Shown here: positions 46,022 to 59,724 of the stretch, piece after piece
Numbering within the stretch: the stretch's first letter is position 1
How the letters are laid out: each line of letters opens with the position of its first letter
Assembly (NCBI GenBank): GCA_016165875.1
Contig: JABBOT010000015.1
Coordinates: forward strand, 5,687,928-5,751,927
Direction: 5' to 3'
Origin: Acanthopleura granulata
Lineage: Eukaryota; Mollusca; Polyplacophora; Chitonida; Chitonidae
Length of the DNA stretch: 64,000 nt
The notes under the pieces: generated by a model
What the model saw: the letters and a program-made list of their open reading frames with translations, nothing else
What the model was told of the DNA's origin: nothing
Database searches by the model: none
Program-made: the position numbers and the translations under genes

Positions 46022-47389
46022 TGCGTGCTGCATTATCTAATACCGGTGGATATATGTTCTGTACAAGTACATGATTGACCGAGTCAATCTTATACCTTTT
46101 ACTCGCATCCAAAGTCCGTTTAAAAATACCGCGGTTACATATAACGTCCTGCCACGGTGAACTATATGATCTCCCAGAAGCCACATATTTTCAGATCCAT
46201 TCACCTGCCTACTTTGTGATCACAGGCACATTCGCATTTCTAGTTTGTAATTCTTATGCGAAACAATTTTTATGGTAAGATCAGTTTTACTGAGACCCTG
46301 CGCCTCAGAACACAGGGAACGGATCGTTAACCGAGATAGACCCCCATGGCCGAGTAATTAAGCTTGTTATTGCGATGACCTGAGCCTCTCACCAGTATAT
46401 AATACATGCACGCGTAAGGGTTATTCTACCATGTAGCATATATTCAATTCTAGACATGGGCGGTATATATAGTTTAGAGAATGCATGTTGAAGAAAAGGT
46501 CAATTTTTTATAATTTGTCATTTTTAAATGTTGTGGAAAACTAACTAGAAATTTGAGAGCTTCTTTTATCTCGCTTTTATGGTTCGAAGTTTTATAGATC
46601 AGAGTCCACAAACATGTACACCCATCAGATTCGTTACAAATTAAATTGCAAAGAGCAAAATGCTCTGTCATTACAAACCCGTAGATTGTTGAAAAATTAC
46701 ACAGAGAATTCAGTGCACGACAAAGTTTGAAAATACAAAGAGTAGTGCAAGTAAAGTTTGAAGATAATCCACGAGATTCAAAGATGTATTAGTCACCAAA
46801 ACAATTAATTAGGCGGAATCAACTGTTTATAACTGGATATAAAAAGGCAAAAACAGTGTCAAACATTATAATGAGAGGTTTATAAATGTACCCGCATAGT
46901 ACTGAATATGTATTTATGAAGATTAACTACTGAATATAGCTTTAAGTACACAAAACAAATATCGTTTCATGTGAAACAACATAATTCTTAATATTCTCTG
47001 GCATGCGATTAAAAATAGCAACCAATTTGTTCAATTATTGCCGAAAATAGCTCGGAATAAACGATGCATATATAATTGTCCCAGTTACTAAGGCAGTATA
47101 CATGCATATATACGACATATACTCTGTATATGTTTAGTATATAGCCGCTATCTTCGTGTTAATCGCACAGTGCATTTCGTTATCGTCGGTTAGCATTATC
47201 TCGCCATCTAGCGGCTATCTCGAACAATCCCGTGTTATCATGGAAACCGCGTGATGAGGCAATATCTGTGAAAAACATATCATCGTATCGCCCAGTTTTA
47301 TCTTTTTTCATGCCTTACCCCGTGTACCTTTGTATCGCTCGCCACATCTTAATTGTAATTACTTGGGCCGTAACCTGGCCAGAGATCGC

Positions 47390-47640
47390 CACAATGCCAA
47401 ATATATTATACCATACGCAGAGCTGTCGGAGCAAAGTTCTCTTTAATCTATTTCAAGATCAGGCACGTATTCGATGTTATTTTTTAGCAACCCGTTGATT
47501 CACACAGTTAGAAAAAGGCGGGGTGCTATTTTTGCAACGAGTTTTAAACTAAATGAAACAATCATTTTACTTCGGGTGAAAACAACATGTTTAATTAATT
47601 CACCTCAAAACTTATCAAGTAATGTTATCTGATTACCGTT
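47390..47640. repeat. Local duplicate of 45.52-45.79 kb
   Basis: Same block order and orientation as the partner about 1.9 kb to the left. Confidence 0.7.
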
Positions 47641-47834
47641 CTATCACGCTTAAGGCCGCGAGCAACATATTTATGACTTGGCCCTAAATCCATTTCGTGT
47701 GAGCTATACAACGGTGGTTTTAAATTATCTACCAAAATTAAGATTTGAAATTTTTGTTAATTTATTCACTTTGATTATTGTAACTGGTTAGCTTTTAAAT
47801 GTGCGTCATACATCATTTTGAGGGCACACGAAGT

Positions 47835-48090
47835 GCGGGTTAAAACCCGACCCTGGGCAGGTAATTTGTAGATTTCCCCGCATTCACTGCTTGTCGGGCC
47901 TCGGTGAGAATAAGCCGTTTGAGCAATCGAACGTTCGTTAACGACAATTTTTCTCCCCACAAATGTGATTTGCATATCTGTTTGTCACATGTGAGAAAGT
48001 TCGTCAGTATCTTGTCAAAGGCGGGTGGTTTACGCCCGACACTCTGGTTTCCTCTACCTATAAAGCTGACCGCCATCGTATATATAAGTA
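47835..48090 (+). mobile_element. SINE family 2
   Basis: Contains AATCGAACGTTCGTTAACGA, CACATGTGAGAAAGTTCGTC and GACCGCCATCGTATATATAA. The tRNA head is partly lost. Confidence 0.7.
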
Positions 48091-48120
48091 CAAAAACAAC
48101 CTTGCCTGATTTGCATACGC

Positions 48121-48381
48121 AATTTATTTGATTGCATTTTACGGAGTACTCAAGGGTATTTCAGGTATACCACGGAGGTCAGCTTTGTGGTGGGAGGAAA
48201 CCGGGCAGAGCCCGGAGGAAACCCACAGACATCCGCAGGTTGCTGGCTTACCGTCCCACGTACGGCCGGAGGGGAAGCCAGCTGGAGCTGGACTTGACCT
48301 CACAACGACTAGAATTGGTGAGAGGCTCATGGGTCATTATGCTGCGCTAGTGCGATATTCCCCTCGGCCACGGAGGCCCCC
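48121..48381 (-). mobile_element. Full-length tRNA-headed SINE, minus strand
   Basis: Body and tRNA-derived head of family 1 with scattered substitutions. The head ends …CGGCCACGGAGGCCCCC. It lies directly beside a family 2 SINE (47835-48090). Confidence 0.88.
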
Positions 48382-50446
48382 TCACGTTGCTTCAAATTGA
48401 CTTGCCTGGATATTCATTCCATACAACAGTGTTAATTTATACATAAGGAGGTAAAAGTAAACATCTCGTTGATTTTGGAAATCTAGAAGACCGTAGATTT
48501 TGCTTGCAAACCCATGCAGTAAGTCAAAGGAACAGTCCATTAAATTCAAAACATTTGTGACGTCACAGTGTCTATTTTGCGTAAACGCAAAATTATTCAG
48601 TGCTCAGCATTTCACTTGAATTCCTGGGCTCTCAGCAGCACACTTTAAAGAATGAAGTCTATCCGATGAAATGCTGAGGTGAAAATCGAAGGACAGGCAG
48701 AGAGAGATTCCTTCTGTTTTCACAATCGTCATGCCAGACACACCATTATAAATGCGTGGCATTGTAAATCAATATGAGGTTCATGGGAATTTCAGATTAT
48801 GTCATGGACAGGTTTTGTTATGCTGGGAATTCGTTAGATCTAGGTGTTGATGAATTTCACAAAATCCATATAGATCTACTCTTGCTGGTCGTTGATTACA
48901 TGCACTCTAGCGCTCTAAACGGAGATGCATGCGCGAGCAGATGAGAGTCTGGAACTCGCGCATTTTCCCACTCCTCTCTTCCCCACACCCAAGAAATCTG
49001 TTACATTAGTTATAAACTCTGCTGCAAATAACGTCCATAATGTTTTAATTTACTCGTATTTTCGTTGGTTTACATAACGAAAAGTGGGGCACAGATGTAT
49101 GTTATAGTTAATATAGTAAATTAAGGCGTCAGATGTGTTTTCCATATATAAGTCTTCTTTACCTACGGGGTAGGCTATATATTCCACTTCCGCGGAAATC
49201 TCGGCCGAACTACGGGATTTTGTGAGCATAGGGTGAGGAAATTCGAAAATGTTTGTCACTATGTAGCTGGGCGTTGCATGTGCCAACGAAGCATATATAA
49301 CAGATGATTTTTAAGTATATGTCTTTGTGGACAAAATAATAAGCGTTAATATAATAAATAAATAAATAAATAGTCAAAAGTCTATGCGAATTCCGCAGCC
49401 TTTTAGCCCTATACTCTCCAAAAACCATGCATGTGTCGGAGTATCGTGACAGAATGCGATGGTGTCATGCCTTCTGTATGACGTTCCAGTCGGGCAGAAT
49501 ATTGAACAATCGTGACAGAATGCGGTGGTGTCATGTCTTCGGTATGACGTTCCAGTGAGGTAAAACACTGTGTGCACATAAATGTTTAAGTTACTTTAAA
49601 TCAAAAATGTAAAACAAATACATTAGGGTGCGTGTTTTAATTAACTCAGTGGACTCCACCTACAAACCTGGCCGCCGTCATTTAAATAATTAATCACATA
49701 AATAAATAATTGAATAAATGAATGAATACAAAAATTTAAAATAAATTAAACAAAAGAATTAATAAATAAATAATCCTACGCAAGAAAGCTTCCGGTCCAT
49801 TTAACTAAAAAAATGGAGGACATGTCCTCACGAGTTTATATGGAAGACGCCATGCATTGTAAAAAAATCTCGCAAGAAGAATGTTCTTTTTTTTTAACAT
49901 ATGGCGGTCAGTTACCTGCTTGATATGAGCCAACAAACTGAATCTCGGTTAGTCAGATCGATTGATGGAAAAGGGTGACAAAGAAGACACACTGTGATTG
50001 TATTGTAATAAATCAATCAGCCGTTCGCCAGACTATTGACGGAAAACGATGCAGGCAAATCACATTCAAAGAAAACCGAAGTATTTGCTCGTCTGCAAAG
50101 GACAAGGACAAGCAGCCGAGTTATCTCTGTGTTTCCGCCGAGGAAAGTATGGCGGACAACAGTGAATGTGAAATAAAAAACAACCAGTAAAGGCCGTCAA
50201 AATATAGGATTCATAACAGCCCGTTTGGTGTAGACAGGTGGTTGGGACGTTGGTTTCCACATACTAAAATTTGCTTTAGTCATTTACTGTATTCTTTTTT
50301 TCTTTACACACCTGTGTTTCACCTCAGTATTATAATGGATTAAAACTGCTCGCTGGGCCTTGGTCACAATCATATGTGGTCGAAGTCCATCAAAGGCATA
50401 CAAGTATACACATATTGGTATTTATCTGTGCTCGACTTTATTCGTC

Positions 50447-50805
50447 TTATTGTTGTTTAACTCCATATTCACGAATGTTTTTACTCATAAGATGGCGATC
50501 AGTTTTATTTTTTGAGGTAACCGGAGTGTCTGAAATAAACCACCGACCTTTGGCAAGTTACTGACCCCACCCATGGCGTCCAGACATGTACAAGGTATTG
50601 GTGGAAAACAAATCGTTTTCAGCTAACGTTACTGACACCGGAGGAAGTCACGCGAGCCTCGCCTCGTCACCAATCTTGCAAGAATACGATAACAGCGCTG
50701 GCAGAAAATATACGTTTCCTCTGCCCGAAGCCAAGTTTGAACTGGCAAAGCATGTGTCCTGATGACTGAAAACCAACCACCTTAACCACTCGGCCAGAGA
50801 TCGCT
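50447..50805 (-). mobile_element. SINE family 2, near full length
   Basis: This second tRNA-headed family shares the CC[GA]CC[GA]TCGTAT-type tail domain but has a different body (ACCACCGACCTTTGGCAAGT, TATTGGTGGAAAACAA). The head near 50770-50805 contains CCTTAACCACTCGGCCAGAG, a tRNA-like A-box region in reverse. Confidence 0.75.
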
Positions 50806-51131
50806 TATTTAATGTGCTGACAGCACGGATTGCCGTTAAACAGCTTCGATAACTGTAACATCCTGCCGCTTATCAGCATGGACTACTGTAACATTCCGTG
50901 AATTGTCTCGAGGTATAAAGCCCCAAACATCTGCCCAGCGCACGTGTTCAGGTGTCATAAATATCTCGTGCATCGCGTGTTTTGATTCGCGAGAGATCAA
51001 ATGAACGCATTGGTACAACTCAAAGCCTGCAATTAACTTCTTTCACGTGCGTTAAGTACTGCGTGCGCGTGAGTTAACACCGTTTATAATTGGTAACAAA
51101 CATGCATGACAAGCTTCTTTGCACCTTTATA

Positions 51132-51397
51132 GGGGCCTCCAGGTCGTTAGCGGGCTAGCGCAGAGTAATAGCCCAGGAGCCTTTCACTAGTGTGATCCCT
51201 GTGAATTCAGATCTAGCTCATGCGGGCTTCCTCTCCGATTGTATACGTGGGAACGTCCGCCAGCAAATAGCCGATGGTCGTGGACTTCCCCACGGGCTCT
51301 GACCGGTTTCCTCCCCCCATAATGCTGATTGCCGTCGTATAAGTGAAATATTCTTAAGTACGGTGTAAAACACCAATCAAATAAAGAAATAAACAAT
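51132..51397 (+). mobile_element. Full-length tRNA-headed SINE, plus strand
   Basis: Head, body and tail of family 1 are all present. The DNA just past the tail (to about 51590) matches that past the SINE at 16812-16948, so the element is part of a duplicated segment. Confidence 0.9.
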
Positions 51398-52346
51398 TCC
51401 CTGTAGAACTTAATGTAAGCGCTGCTATCTTAGCTGAGGCGTGTGGGAATTATACAACGAAAGACTGCTCCTAGTCTGCTAGGTTACTCTTTTGGCACTG
51501 GTAATGAATCCATTCCCAAATTTCTAAATTTGAGATTATGATTTGAAATCGACATGTTTTCTCACATTAAGATCTCAGGAACCGCGTAACATGCCACTCA
51601 CATAAATAAATCAAATAAATTGCACGTTTGTTTATACCGAGTCTCAACACCACGCCGTCCATCCAGCACACAGCTATGTCCGTTTTTCTGTGCACCCACA
51701 TACGCCTAATCATGGTCAACAAAGGTACATTTTTAACTGGGTCAAACTGGTCAACAGTAGCGCAGGGCTCCGTTTAACATTTTTCATTTTAATATGCACA
51801 TTGTGTCCGCGCAACTGATGGTTCAGTAGAAAGCAGGATGGATCATTGTTCTGTTGTAATGCACGACAACAACGTTTGCAGTTTTCTCACAAATCGTCGA
51901 GGCAGGAATGAAGAACGGACTGCAACGTTCGGTCCCGAGTTGGATTCCTCATTCAAAAAAGTTCCTCATTCGACCCGGGATTCCCACTGGTCGAGTGGTG
52001 TATAGGGATGTAAGTTATGTAACGCGAAATTCTCAACGTCAGATGTGTTCAAAATTATAGGACTGACAGGGGAACACGAGGCTATCTGATAACACGTAAA
52101 TCTCGCCCTAGAACGAGGTTTCACCTTATATAAATCACCTTATATAAATCGTCACTAGGGAGACGTTTCAGTACTCTTGTTTTATTTATTTATTTATTTT
52201 TTTTTTTTGGGGTGAGGGCGGAATTTACCAAAACGACTGCTGCCAGGTTTGACTTCGCGTAATACTCCACCAAATAAGAGCTCTGTTGTTCATATTATTG
52301 AGTGTCACTCAGAAAGAGGTTTTTACTAACACTGTTACCATTATTC

Positions 52347-52447
52347 TCCGCCCGGTTTCCTCCCACCATAATGCTTCATGAACGCCGTAGTACAACTGAA
52401 ATATTTCTATGAACGGCGTAATACACACAGCAAATAAATAAATAAAC
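52347..52447 (+). mobile_element. SINE family 1, 3' fragment
   Basis: CGGTTTCCTCCCACCATAAT to an (AATA)n tail, with several small indels. Confidence 0.75.
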
Positions 52448-53717
52448 ACATTGAGGGAGCTGGGTCGTTTTTCATCATTACAGGAGCAATGCATTTCCGC
52501 CGTCAAGTGTAAAGTTAAGTCTGCTGTTTCACGACATAATAAACCAGTTAATACCTTTCATTTCTAATATATATTTATTTGCACTTTCAAATGCATTCAT
52601 TTCATTTTCCACCGTTCTTCATCCCTTGAAGAAATATTGCTCGACCAAAACTTGTCGATGACAACATATCTATCCAAACGTCTTGCACTCACTTTGGTAC
52701 AGTTATAACATAATAGTGACCACGAGGCCTGTTTATGAAATGGATGTCGTCAACAATCAGCCAGTACAAGGTGTAATAGTGCATTAAATATTTTCTTAAA
52801 CAATCGACGATATATGGCGTGTAAACTTTGAACTACATTTACTATTTAGCCACGAAGTGATATATTTGGTTTTCCGAGAAATCAGGTCACAAATAACACA
52901 GACTTGTTGACCTATTTTCTCGAAATGAATATGCAAATGTGCATTGTAATTAATCATGATTAAAGGCTATGCATCGGTATACGTCCTGACTGGATAGCCA
53001 ATAGACCTACCCGTGGTTTGATCTACTTGTATTCATTGAGGCCAATTATATATCCGAAAAAATATCGAAGAATACACCATTGGTTGGTCTGAGCTAAGTC
53101 ACGTGAAATCGTGTCTCGACCAGGCAGGCTCCATTTTTCCGGTCACGTGCATGCTTTCTCTGTCATCTTCCATGTTTCGTCAGGAAACAGAATGTCGTTG
53201 TGAACGTAATAAGCCTCAGTAATAATACTGAGTTAGCCATAACATTTTTTGTTAACGTATATATTATTTCTTTAGAGGGCGCAATTTTTCGGTTCTCTCG
53301 TCTTGATGCCATGGGTCACAATAAAGAGGTCACGGACTGTGCACGTGATTGACCCAAACGTTTATTCGCGATTATGTTCATCGTTTTGCATAATTTACAA
53401 TTTATGTTGATATTAGATTTTGAAGTTTGTTTGGAAGGTACCATGATATGGTACTGGAACTATTTGAGTTTCACAAAAAACCCCAATGTTTCATTACATG
53501 TATTTGCCTTTAAAATGCTTATTTGGGGCAAATTTAAAGTTAAATACAGTTTTTTATTTTGAAAATGCATACACTGAACACAGCTCTCAACTGTTCTATT
53601 TCTTATAGCCTAACTGTGTTTACCACGAAACACATGTATGGTCTTATTTATGGCATTTTTGGCACATTTTTGGTGGTAGAAACTTTGAAGACTTTACATC
53701 TCTTTTGAGTCATGGCC

Positions 53718-54070
53718 AGGGAGGTATCGGACGATGGTCAAATGGTCAGCGGCGCTTACCTTTCACTTGCACGGGTTCAAAACCAGCCCTGTACAGAAAA
53801 TTTGTAGATCCCCGTCTCTCCTGCTTCAGTGTCAATAAGCGGTCGACGACGTCGATGCGGCCGTTTGCGCAGTCTGACGTTCGTTGCAGACAACCCGTCT
53901 TCTACCAGTACGGTATCTGTACATCATAAGTGGCAAAGTTCGTCTGTAAAGTGCTAAGGGCCGGTGGTATATCCCGGGCACTAAGATTGTGGGTATCACT
54001 GAAAATGACCGCCATCGTATAAGTGACAAACTCATGAGTCTGTCGTTCAACAATAAAAAAAAAAAAAAAT
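53718..54070 (+). mobile_element. SINE family 2, near full length
   Basis: Head with GTCAAATGGTCAGCGGCGCT and a GGGTTCAAAACC B-box-like motif, body, then GACCGCCATCGTATAAGTGA and a poly-A tail. Confidence 0.75.
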
Positions 54071-54434
54071 CAAAAAAAGTAAATATTCACAGTTGCTGTT
54101 TGAGCAACGAGAGAGAAATCATCTACATGTTTAGAAAAAAGTAATGGGTAGCCTAAGCCGTCTCTGGGGTCCGAACATGATTATTACAGAATCGTTCAAA
54201 TTAAATGTCAGGCCTATGACTCTCCATGGAGCTTCCTGGTATGAAGAAATAAGATGGCTATATTTAAGCTAGAGGTCAGTCTGCTCTGAATGGCTCGCTA
54301 AATTGCAAGCAATATGCATGGCAGAACGAGGAAACATTGCCTTGGAAACTGTATACATTCCCCAATCTCCAGTCTATCTTCTGTCGTAAATTCATTACAT
54401 TGAATGAAATCTACGGTTCTGTAACACGCTCTCT

Positions 54435-54585
54435 CTCTATCGGTGGTCGTTCGGTCTGTCAGCTGGTCGGTTGATTCGTCGGTTGGTGGATATGTCGATC
54501 TGCTCGTTGGTCGGTGGCTGGGTTCATTTGTCGGCGGGTCGGTCGACATGTCGGTAGATCTTTCGGTCTGTCGGTCCATCTGATG
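54435..54585. repeat. Degenerate GGTCGGT/CTGTCGG repeat
   Basis: Short tetranucleotide-derived units (TCGG, TGTCGGT) on the plus strand. In reverse complement it resembles the ACCGACAG repeat at 3395-3615 in composition, although the units are not in register. Confidence 0.7.
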
Positions 54586-55255
54586 AAAAATGCAATGCAT
54601 TTTACCGCACTATGATGGGCTGGTGGTTAAAACGTCGGACTTGTAGGCACGGAAGGTCGGGAATATCCCATACTGCAATTTATAACATGACGACAGTTGT
54701 ACATAAATCTCCTTAAGGCATGCTGCTAAGGGACGTACAAGTCGCTCGATTTAAGCACTTGATTAAGGAGTTAGAATAAAACGCTTGCGTGACCGTTTTC
54801 CACCAATCACACTTTAGTCGCTGCTTTGATTTTACTCTCCATGCTGCAGTCTTTATATTGTACTATTTTTGACGGTGCAAAGTTCATAGTGTTGGGCCTG
54901 ATAGAGGTGTCGCTAGGCTTGAGTTGTTTTGGCAGCCAAATGCCATCTTGGCCAAACGTTTCCACATGTTTTTGGTTACAGAAACTTACGAGCTTATTTT
55001 GTATACAGAGAAAAACCTACGGTAGTAGAAAAGAAAATTAAATATAGAGCGCCCATTTTATTGGATAAGTTGTCTATGCATTTGGATGTAGCCAATCAAA
55101 TGCAGGGTCGTGCGATTCAAATTTGAAATTCTTTAGCGTATGAAGTAGGTGACTTCATGAGAGCTCAATATAAGGGAAAGCAAAACATATGGCCACGCAA
55201 AATAAATAAGGAATAAAATTATCATGGGCAACAGATTTATTTTGTCTGTTTGTTT

Positions 55256-55440
55256 GTTTTGATGGTTAACGTCATGCATACTCACGAAATTTTCACTTAT
55301 ATACCATGATGGTCAGCATTAGAGATGGGTGGAAACTGGATTGCCCGAGGAAAACCACCGACCTACGGTAAGCTCCTATGATCTCTTTCACAGGTGACCT
55401 ATGGATTTTCACATCATGCTGGTGAGAAACAACTAGTCTT
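55256..55440 (-). mobile_element. SINE family 2 fragment
   Basis: CATACTCACGAAATTTTCAC, GATGGTCAGCATTAGAGATG and ACCACCGACCTACGGTAAGC are recognisable. The head is lost. Confidence 0.65.
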
Positions 55441-56617
55441 CCACGAAAGCTAAATTGCTCAAACGGCCCATCGAGTTTGGCCGAGCGCTTATGGTCACCA
55501 GGGCCAGTTGAGGTTGGAGGCGCCCCGATATCACAGTGTTAAAACCACAAGCAACATGACCGTGTATCAGTAAGGTTGAACTGTATTTTCGTTCACAGCG
55601 TACAGCGTCCAACAACCCAATAGGAAAAGAGAGAGGGGGAGAACGCCCCAGCGCCCCCGTGCCGGCAAGGGGGTTAACTCTGAATATACACTGATATGTA
55701 ATGTAAGCTATATAACCAATCCTTGGCATGATTGGTAAATTCCTTGTACAAGGCACAAATATAGAGGGCCCGGTTAAAGGTGTAATAGATTCTGTTAATT
55801 GGCTATAAAAACGTAAATGATTAATATAAATTCACTTTACCAACAAAGGTTTATCCATTGGTTGTTAACAAGTAGGTTGGGATTGTAAACGATATATGAG
55901 TGCACGTTGTTAATTCAGAGTGGGAAAATTCGATAGTTCGTTAACTTTCACACAGACTGATGAATTTTTAGTAACTCCCCTCTCTTTTAATTTAATGTAC
56001 AAAACAACTGCTCGAATCAAATATACGTATACAAGACAAACAGCCTATTTATTACACATGGGCAAATTTCAAGTGTTAATTTGGCGGGGTGTGCGTACAA
56101 TCATATAGAAAGACAATAACGTGCACCTCTCTTTGTACTATGTTCTTTGCCGTTCCTTTGTCTCAGCTTTTTCTCTCAGCTTTGTCTGTCCATTGAAGAT
56201 TAACAGAAACGAGTGGCCGATAATCGGCGATGTAGGTAGCGTTTAAAAGACAGATTAGAGTTTATTGAAGATAAAAGAAATTCGACGAAGCCATATAGAT
56301 CTTTATAGTGGGCTGTTAATGAGAAAAACGGCTTCCCGCATTCTCACAGCGAGCTAAAAACGGACCATACTTGTCTCTCTCGCTGTCTTCTCTTTTTAGA
56401 ATAGGTGCATCAGGGGGGGACAGTTAAAAGATATATAGAGCAGAGACGAGGCAGGGGAAAGCTTATCAAAGATGTAAATTGCAATGTCACAGAGGATGAA
56501 ATCTTTCGACTTCAAGAAAAATCCTAAACGCATTATAACGCCTACTTTAAAACTACATTCACTGCGGACCAATGCCGTCAACAAGATCTCCCTGTCACGT
56601 GACTGTCCCGTAAAGTT

Positions 56618-56759
56618 TCATTTATTTATTATTTGATTGATGGTTTACGCCGTACTCAAGAATATTTCGCTTATACAAAAGGGGCCAGCGTTATGTTGGG
56701 AGGCAACCGGGCAGGGCCCGGCCGAAACCCACGAACATCAGCAGACTGCTGGCAGACCT
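56618..56759 (-). mobile_element. SINE family 1 fragment
   Basis: Tail, then TTTACGCCGTACTCAAGAAT and body to CTGCTGGCAGACCTG. No head. Confidence 0.83.
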
Positions 56760-59268
56760 GAAAAGTTACAGAACGCGTCACTGTTACATGGTGTGTACGG
56801 TAAGACGTACAGTTACAGAGGTGTGTACTTTTACAGTAAACATTGCTGAGACAAGCGTAACAGGGTATTTTTTTCTGTAGATATGCCACTCATGATTCCT
56901 AGTAGATTTGGCCAATAGTCAGAAGCGAGCTGGATATCTGCACCAACAAAACCAAATTACTTGAGCAGGGTACTGTGGAAAATGTACAACATTGTCTTTA
57001 CATAGCCATTTGAGTCAAAGATCTGTTAAGATATAAACACCAATAAAATGTACACAAACATGATGTATACGCCATACACCTTAAATGAGTGTGCGTACGG
57101 TAACTCAAAGATAAACTGATACCGTTAACCCACAGCATGCGCTTGTATACCATACATTTGAAAGATACGCTCCATTTGTATTTCTGATGTATTAACAGCA
57201 CTCTTAGCTGCCGTCTAATACAGTGAACCATTGTGAGCGAACAGGCAAAACTTTTGCACAGTCAATAGAAGTGTAAATCACAAAAGTGAAAGAGGAAGAT
57301 ATCTTTCGATTTTCAAGATAAAATTTATAATGAAAGAATAGACTCAAATCATGACGAACCTATATGACGTCAGCAAGAACAACGTGTAGTCACGTGACTC
57401 TCATGGTATGGTTAGAGTTATCTTTGAGTAATTTGCAGTTAATTAAAATTTATTTAAATTTGCGGTTGAGTGTAGAGGGCGTCGGGGAGAGGGGGGAGGC
57501 TAGAGGCGGTATGATGCCCTTGGGGCATTACATTCCATCTCTCTTCCACAATTGTTACAACAGTCTTCTATGAAAACAACAGAATACAGCGTCTATGTGA
57601 CGGGTGGTGCTAAAGGACAAAAAATGGACGTCGTATATGTACATCAAACGTTAATTAACCTATTCAATTTGTATTGCATTGTTTTAGGGTCTATTTTGGT
57701 TTATCAGAGAGATATGTATCAAAATCAGCCTCCTGTTTTCTAACATTTAGCACGTTGTCTCTGCGCCTCAGGGCTATTAATGCTGTGTTTCTCCACGTGT
57801 CGTTTAACTCGTATTATAAGATCAATTTTTTTTTTTTGGAATGACAAAAAAAGATAACTAGTTGCTGTGGAGATTGACAACACTGCCAAGTCATGCTGAA
57901 AGACAAATAAGGAAAAGAAACAACATTCTAAAGACAAAGAAAGTGTATTTAACTAATAATTGCTAATGAAGTTGTTACTATATATATTTAGTGCATATAG
58001 TCGAGTAGATGAAAACACAAGCGCAAAACAAATGAACCAAGTTAATTCATTTGCTGAAAAAAGCCATGAGGCCATGAAAAGGCGAGTGTAAAAGTATTTA
58101 GGCAAATCCACAAAAAAAATTAAAGATTGTTGTGAAAAGTGAACACTTTCGCATTCTGTGCTGGTTTTTATTGCCCTATCATGTCGCATAAAAATTTAAT
58201 CAAGCTCAAATCTGGTGTGAAAATGTTTTCGGCGGAGTTCATGAGGATACATTTTCGCGTATAAAGACAAATAACTCGCAATAAATGTCATAAACGCAAT
58301 TCAAAAAAGCCATTACGTTGCTTTTGTTTCACGTGGGAGAAAATCGGTTGAATTTTCATTCCCATGGGGTGTTTTTGTGAGATGTGTGTGTACGTCATCA
58401 AAGCCGCACCCATTGTGTCGTAATTCCTTCGTTTTTCTTTCTATTCTTTCAGGGGAATGGCACAGGGTATTATTGTAAAACATATCAATATGACACCTAC
58501 CCATCTAGTTCTCCCCCCATCCATCCCATCTAAACATTCATAGTGAATATTTATTTCATTGATTCATTGAATGATTGATTTTTGCTATATGAAAGAAATC
58601 GTCAATATTTCACTTAAACCACGGTTATCTTTCCCGAGGCCATAACGAAAGGAAGGAATCGTTTCAGCTTTAGCTTTGTTAAAGGATTTACTTTTTATTT
58701 CTTATATCTGTTGTCCATTAAGTGCCCTAAACTCATAAAAGTACAAAAAAGCTTCTTAGCTTTCTTCTTTGGGCGTAAAATGGTTTAAAATTACAGTCTT
58801 CCAAAGGTTCCAGTGATCAAGCCCGAAATTAAGTAGCCTGCAATTATGACGTCAGCGGTGTAACTGTGGAAACTGCTTTGTGAAGGGAAAAGTCCGAATA
58901 GAGAGGGGCGTATTGGTGAGGTCATTTTATTACTTGCAATGGATAAGATTTTGCCGCATATGGCATTTACATACACTCTCATAAAATTTCTTTCATAAAA
59001 TTACGGGCAAGAGGCGTGGCAACAAGCTGCTAGCTATAGGTGTTTTCACTATAAAAGAATGGTCATAATGGCCATAATATCACCGGGTGACATAATATAT
59101 GAGCCCCTCACAGATGGCTAGATCTTTCGCATGCAATGGCGACTGTAACGGTCATCAGTTCTCACTACAAATATACTGTACACGTGTCAAAGATACTTCA
59201 GTAAGTACAGGTCACTCTAAGATTCTTGATATTCACAATTAATATAATTCTCTTGTAAGGGGAAATTT

Positions 59269-59431
59269 GTTTTATTTATTTGATTGTTTTTTTACGCCGT
59301 AATCGAGAATATTTCGGCCCGCGGCCAGCGTTATATGGTGGGAGGAAACTGGACAGAGCCATCGAGAAACCCACGACCATCCGTAAGTTGCCTGCGGATC
59401 TTCCCACGTATGGCTGGAGAGGAATCCAGCA
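59269..59431 (-). mobile_element. SINE family 1 fragment
   Basis: Tail and body to GGAGAGGAATCCAGCATG. No head. Confidence 0.82.
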
Positions 59432-59724
59432 TGTTTTTGTTTTGAAGTCTTGAGGATATTGATCTGCAACATTTATCTGTTTTTACGATTGACATGTGAA
59501 TGTTTGTTAAGATATAAAAGAGTACAGTACAGTGTAAACCCAGAGCAGCGACAACAGTGGGATAATTGGCTGATGATGTATCACACATAATCTGGTTTCT
59601 TGTCAATTTACAGCAGTCAGGGTTTTATTATTGACAATACAATGGCTAGACTTGCTGCTGAATTAGTGAGTGTGTGTTTGTATATGTGAACTCTTGGGGG
59701 TTTTACGTCGTCCTCAGCAATTTT

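Noticed and set aside
50000..50190. Plus-strand ORF ending MADNSECEIKNNQ
   Set aside because: Short and isolated, with no donor before the stop and no known family.
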